64,000 nt of DNA. Source: Pseudomonas sp. PD9R (lineage in GTDB: Bacteria; Pseudomonadota; Gammaproteobacteria; Pseudomonadales; Pseudomonadaceae). The notes under the pieces are model-generated. The model was not told the origin of the DNA. It ran no database searches and worked only from the letters and a program-made list of their open reading frames with translations. The DNA is taken from NCBI RefSeq assembly GCF_019200975.1, contig NZ_JAHTMR010000009.1, forward strand, positions 1-64,000. Reading direction: 5' to 3'. The number at the start of each line of letters is the position of its first letter. The first letter of the stretch is position 1. This document shows, piece after piece, positions 63,663 through 64,000 of the stretch. A program made the position numbers and the translations under genes.

Positions 63663-64000
63663 ATGTCATTAACCCTGGAGCATGTCAGCCGCACCGTCGA
63701 GGGCCAGACCTGGATTGACGATGCGTGCCTAAGTTTCGAACCCGGATCCTTCAACGTTTTGCTCGGCCGCACGCTGTCCGGCAAAACCAGTCTCATGCGT
63801 CTGATGGCCGGGCTGGACAAGCCTGACAGTGGCCGCGTGCTGATGAATGGCGTGGACGTCACCCAGCGTCCCGTGCGCCTGCGCAACGTGTCGATGGTGT
63901 ATCAGCAGTTCATCAATTACCCGACCATGACCGTCTTCGAGAACATCGCCTCGCCGCTGCGTCAGGCCGGTGTGTCCAATGAAATCATCCAGAGCAAAGT
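63663..64000 (+). CDS. ABC transporter ATP-binding protein, CUT1/glycerol-type (partial)
   Basis: First 112 codons; continues past the window. LEHVSRTVEGQTWIDDACLSFEPG, Walker A GRTLSGKTS, then DVTQRPVRLRNVSMVYQQFINYPTMTVFENIASPLR with the Q-loop. The unusual GRTLSGKT P-loop and QFINYP segment resemble GlpS-type ATPases of glycerol importers in rhizobia; that substrate is a guess. Predicted to be under the sigma-54 promoter and the divergent activator. Confidence 0.8.
   Translation, partial: MSLTLEHVSRTVEGQTWIDDACLSFEPGSFNVLLGRTLSGKTSLMRLMAGLDKPDSGRVLMNGVDVTQRPVRLRNVSMVYQQFINYPTMTVFENIASPLRQAGVSNEIIQSK

Overview
The window is chromosomal DNA of a Pseudomonas, most likely of the P. fluorescens group. 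Evidence for this is the high-GC coding, the liu leucine-catabolism genes, a Fur-controlled PrrF-type sRNA, a CrcY-type sRNA next to the HMG-CoA lyase gene, YeeN/YebC, ZapE and TamAB genes, and more than 20 intergenic REP-like inverted repeats built on GTAGGAGCTGCCGAAGGCTG or GTAGGAGCGAGCTTGCTCGC. No rRNA, tRNA, CRISPR array, transposase or prophage block was seen.

Layout. 0.1-7.2 kb: 2-aminoethylphosphonate (AEP) catabolism: phnX and phnW, two LysR regulators, an organophosphate-type MFS transporter and a FAD-dependent amine oxidase that may feed N-substituted AEP into the same route. 7.2-12.2 kb: an orphan short VgrG, a YebC-family protein, an LRR-protein kinase fusion and a ZapE-like ATPase. 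12.5-19.0 kb: a Csu-type chaperone-usher pilus operon (four small SCPU pilins, chaperone, usher, tip adhesin). 19.1-22.1 kb: an ECF sigma/anti-sigma pair divergent from a membrane-anchored catalase-like peroxidase and a cytochrome b561; both promoters carry the same GGAATAA-N14-CGTCT element. 22.2-28.6 kb: an M14 carboxypeptidase, then a GntR regulator, an amino-acid-type ABC importer and a gamma-glutamyltransferase. 28.9-30.2 kb: PrrF, a DUF3077-like protein and a LexA/CI-like repressor that has lost its autoproteolysis dyad.

30.3-40.1 kb: leucine/isovalerate degradation (liuABCD; acyl-CoA ligase; liuE; liuR) with three matching LiuR-type palindromes, and CrcY between the ligase and liuE. 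CrcY has its own sigma-54 promoter, CbrB-like half-sites and six A-rich Crc/Hfq motifs. 40.2-46.0 kb: a LysR regulator with an acyl-CoA dehydrogenase, a PstS-OmpA fusion, xthA and a GNAT acetyltransferase. 46.1-51.5 kb: tamA-tamB. 51.7-56.6 kb: a MarR-controlled tripartite efflux operon with twin CTGCCTAGGCAG operators. 56.7-61.3 kb: housekeeping genes lpxH, ppiB, glnS and cysS. 61.4-64.0 kb: a sigma-54 activator (AcoR type) divergent from an ABC-transporter operon cut by the window edge. The intergenic region carries a sigma-54 promoter and seven direct TGTTCA-like hexamers whose spacing is symmetric (10-14-8-8-14-10).

Nothing here is proven to be a wholly new system. The most interesting items are the symmetric TGTTCA array, the paired ECF promoters, the inactive S24-type repressor beside PrrF, the LRR-kinase, and the phosphonate oxidase/transporter module. 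All functional statements are from reading the sequence; no search was run.
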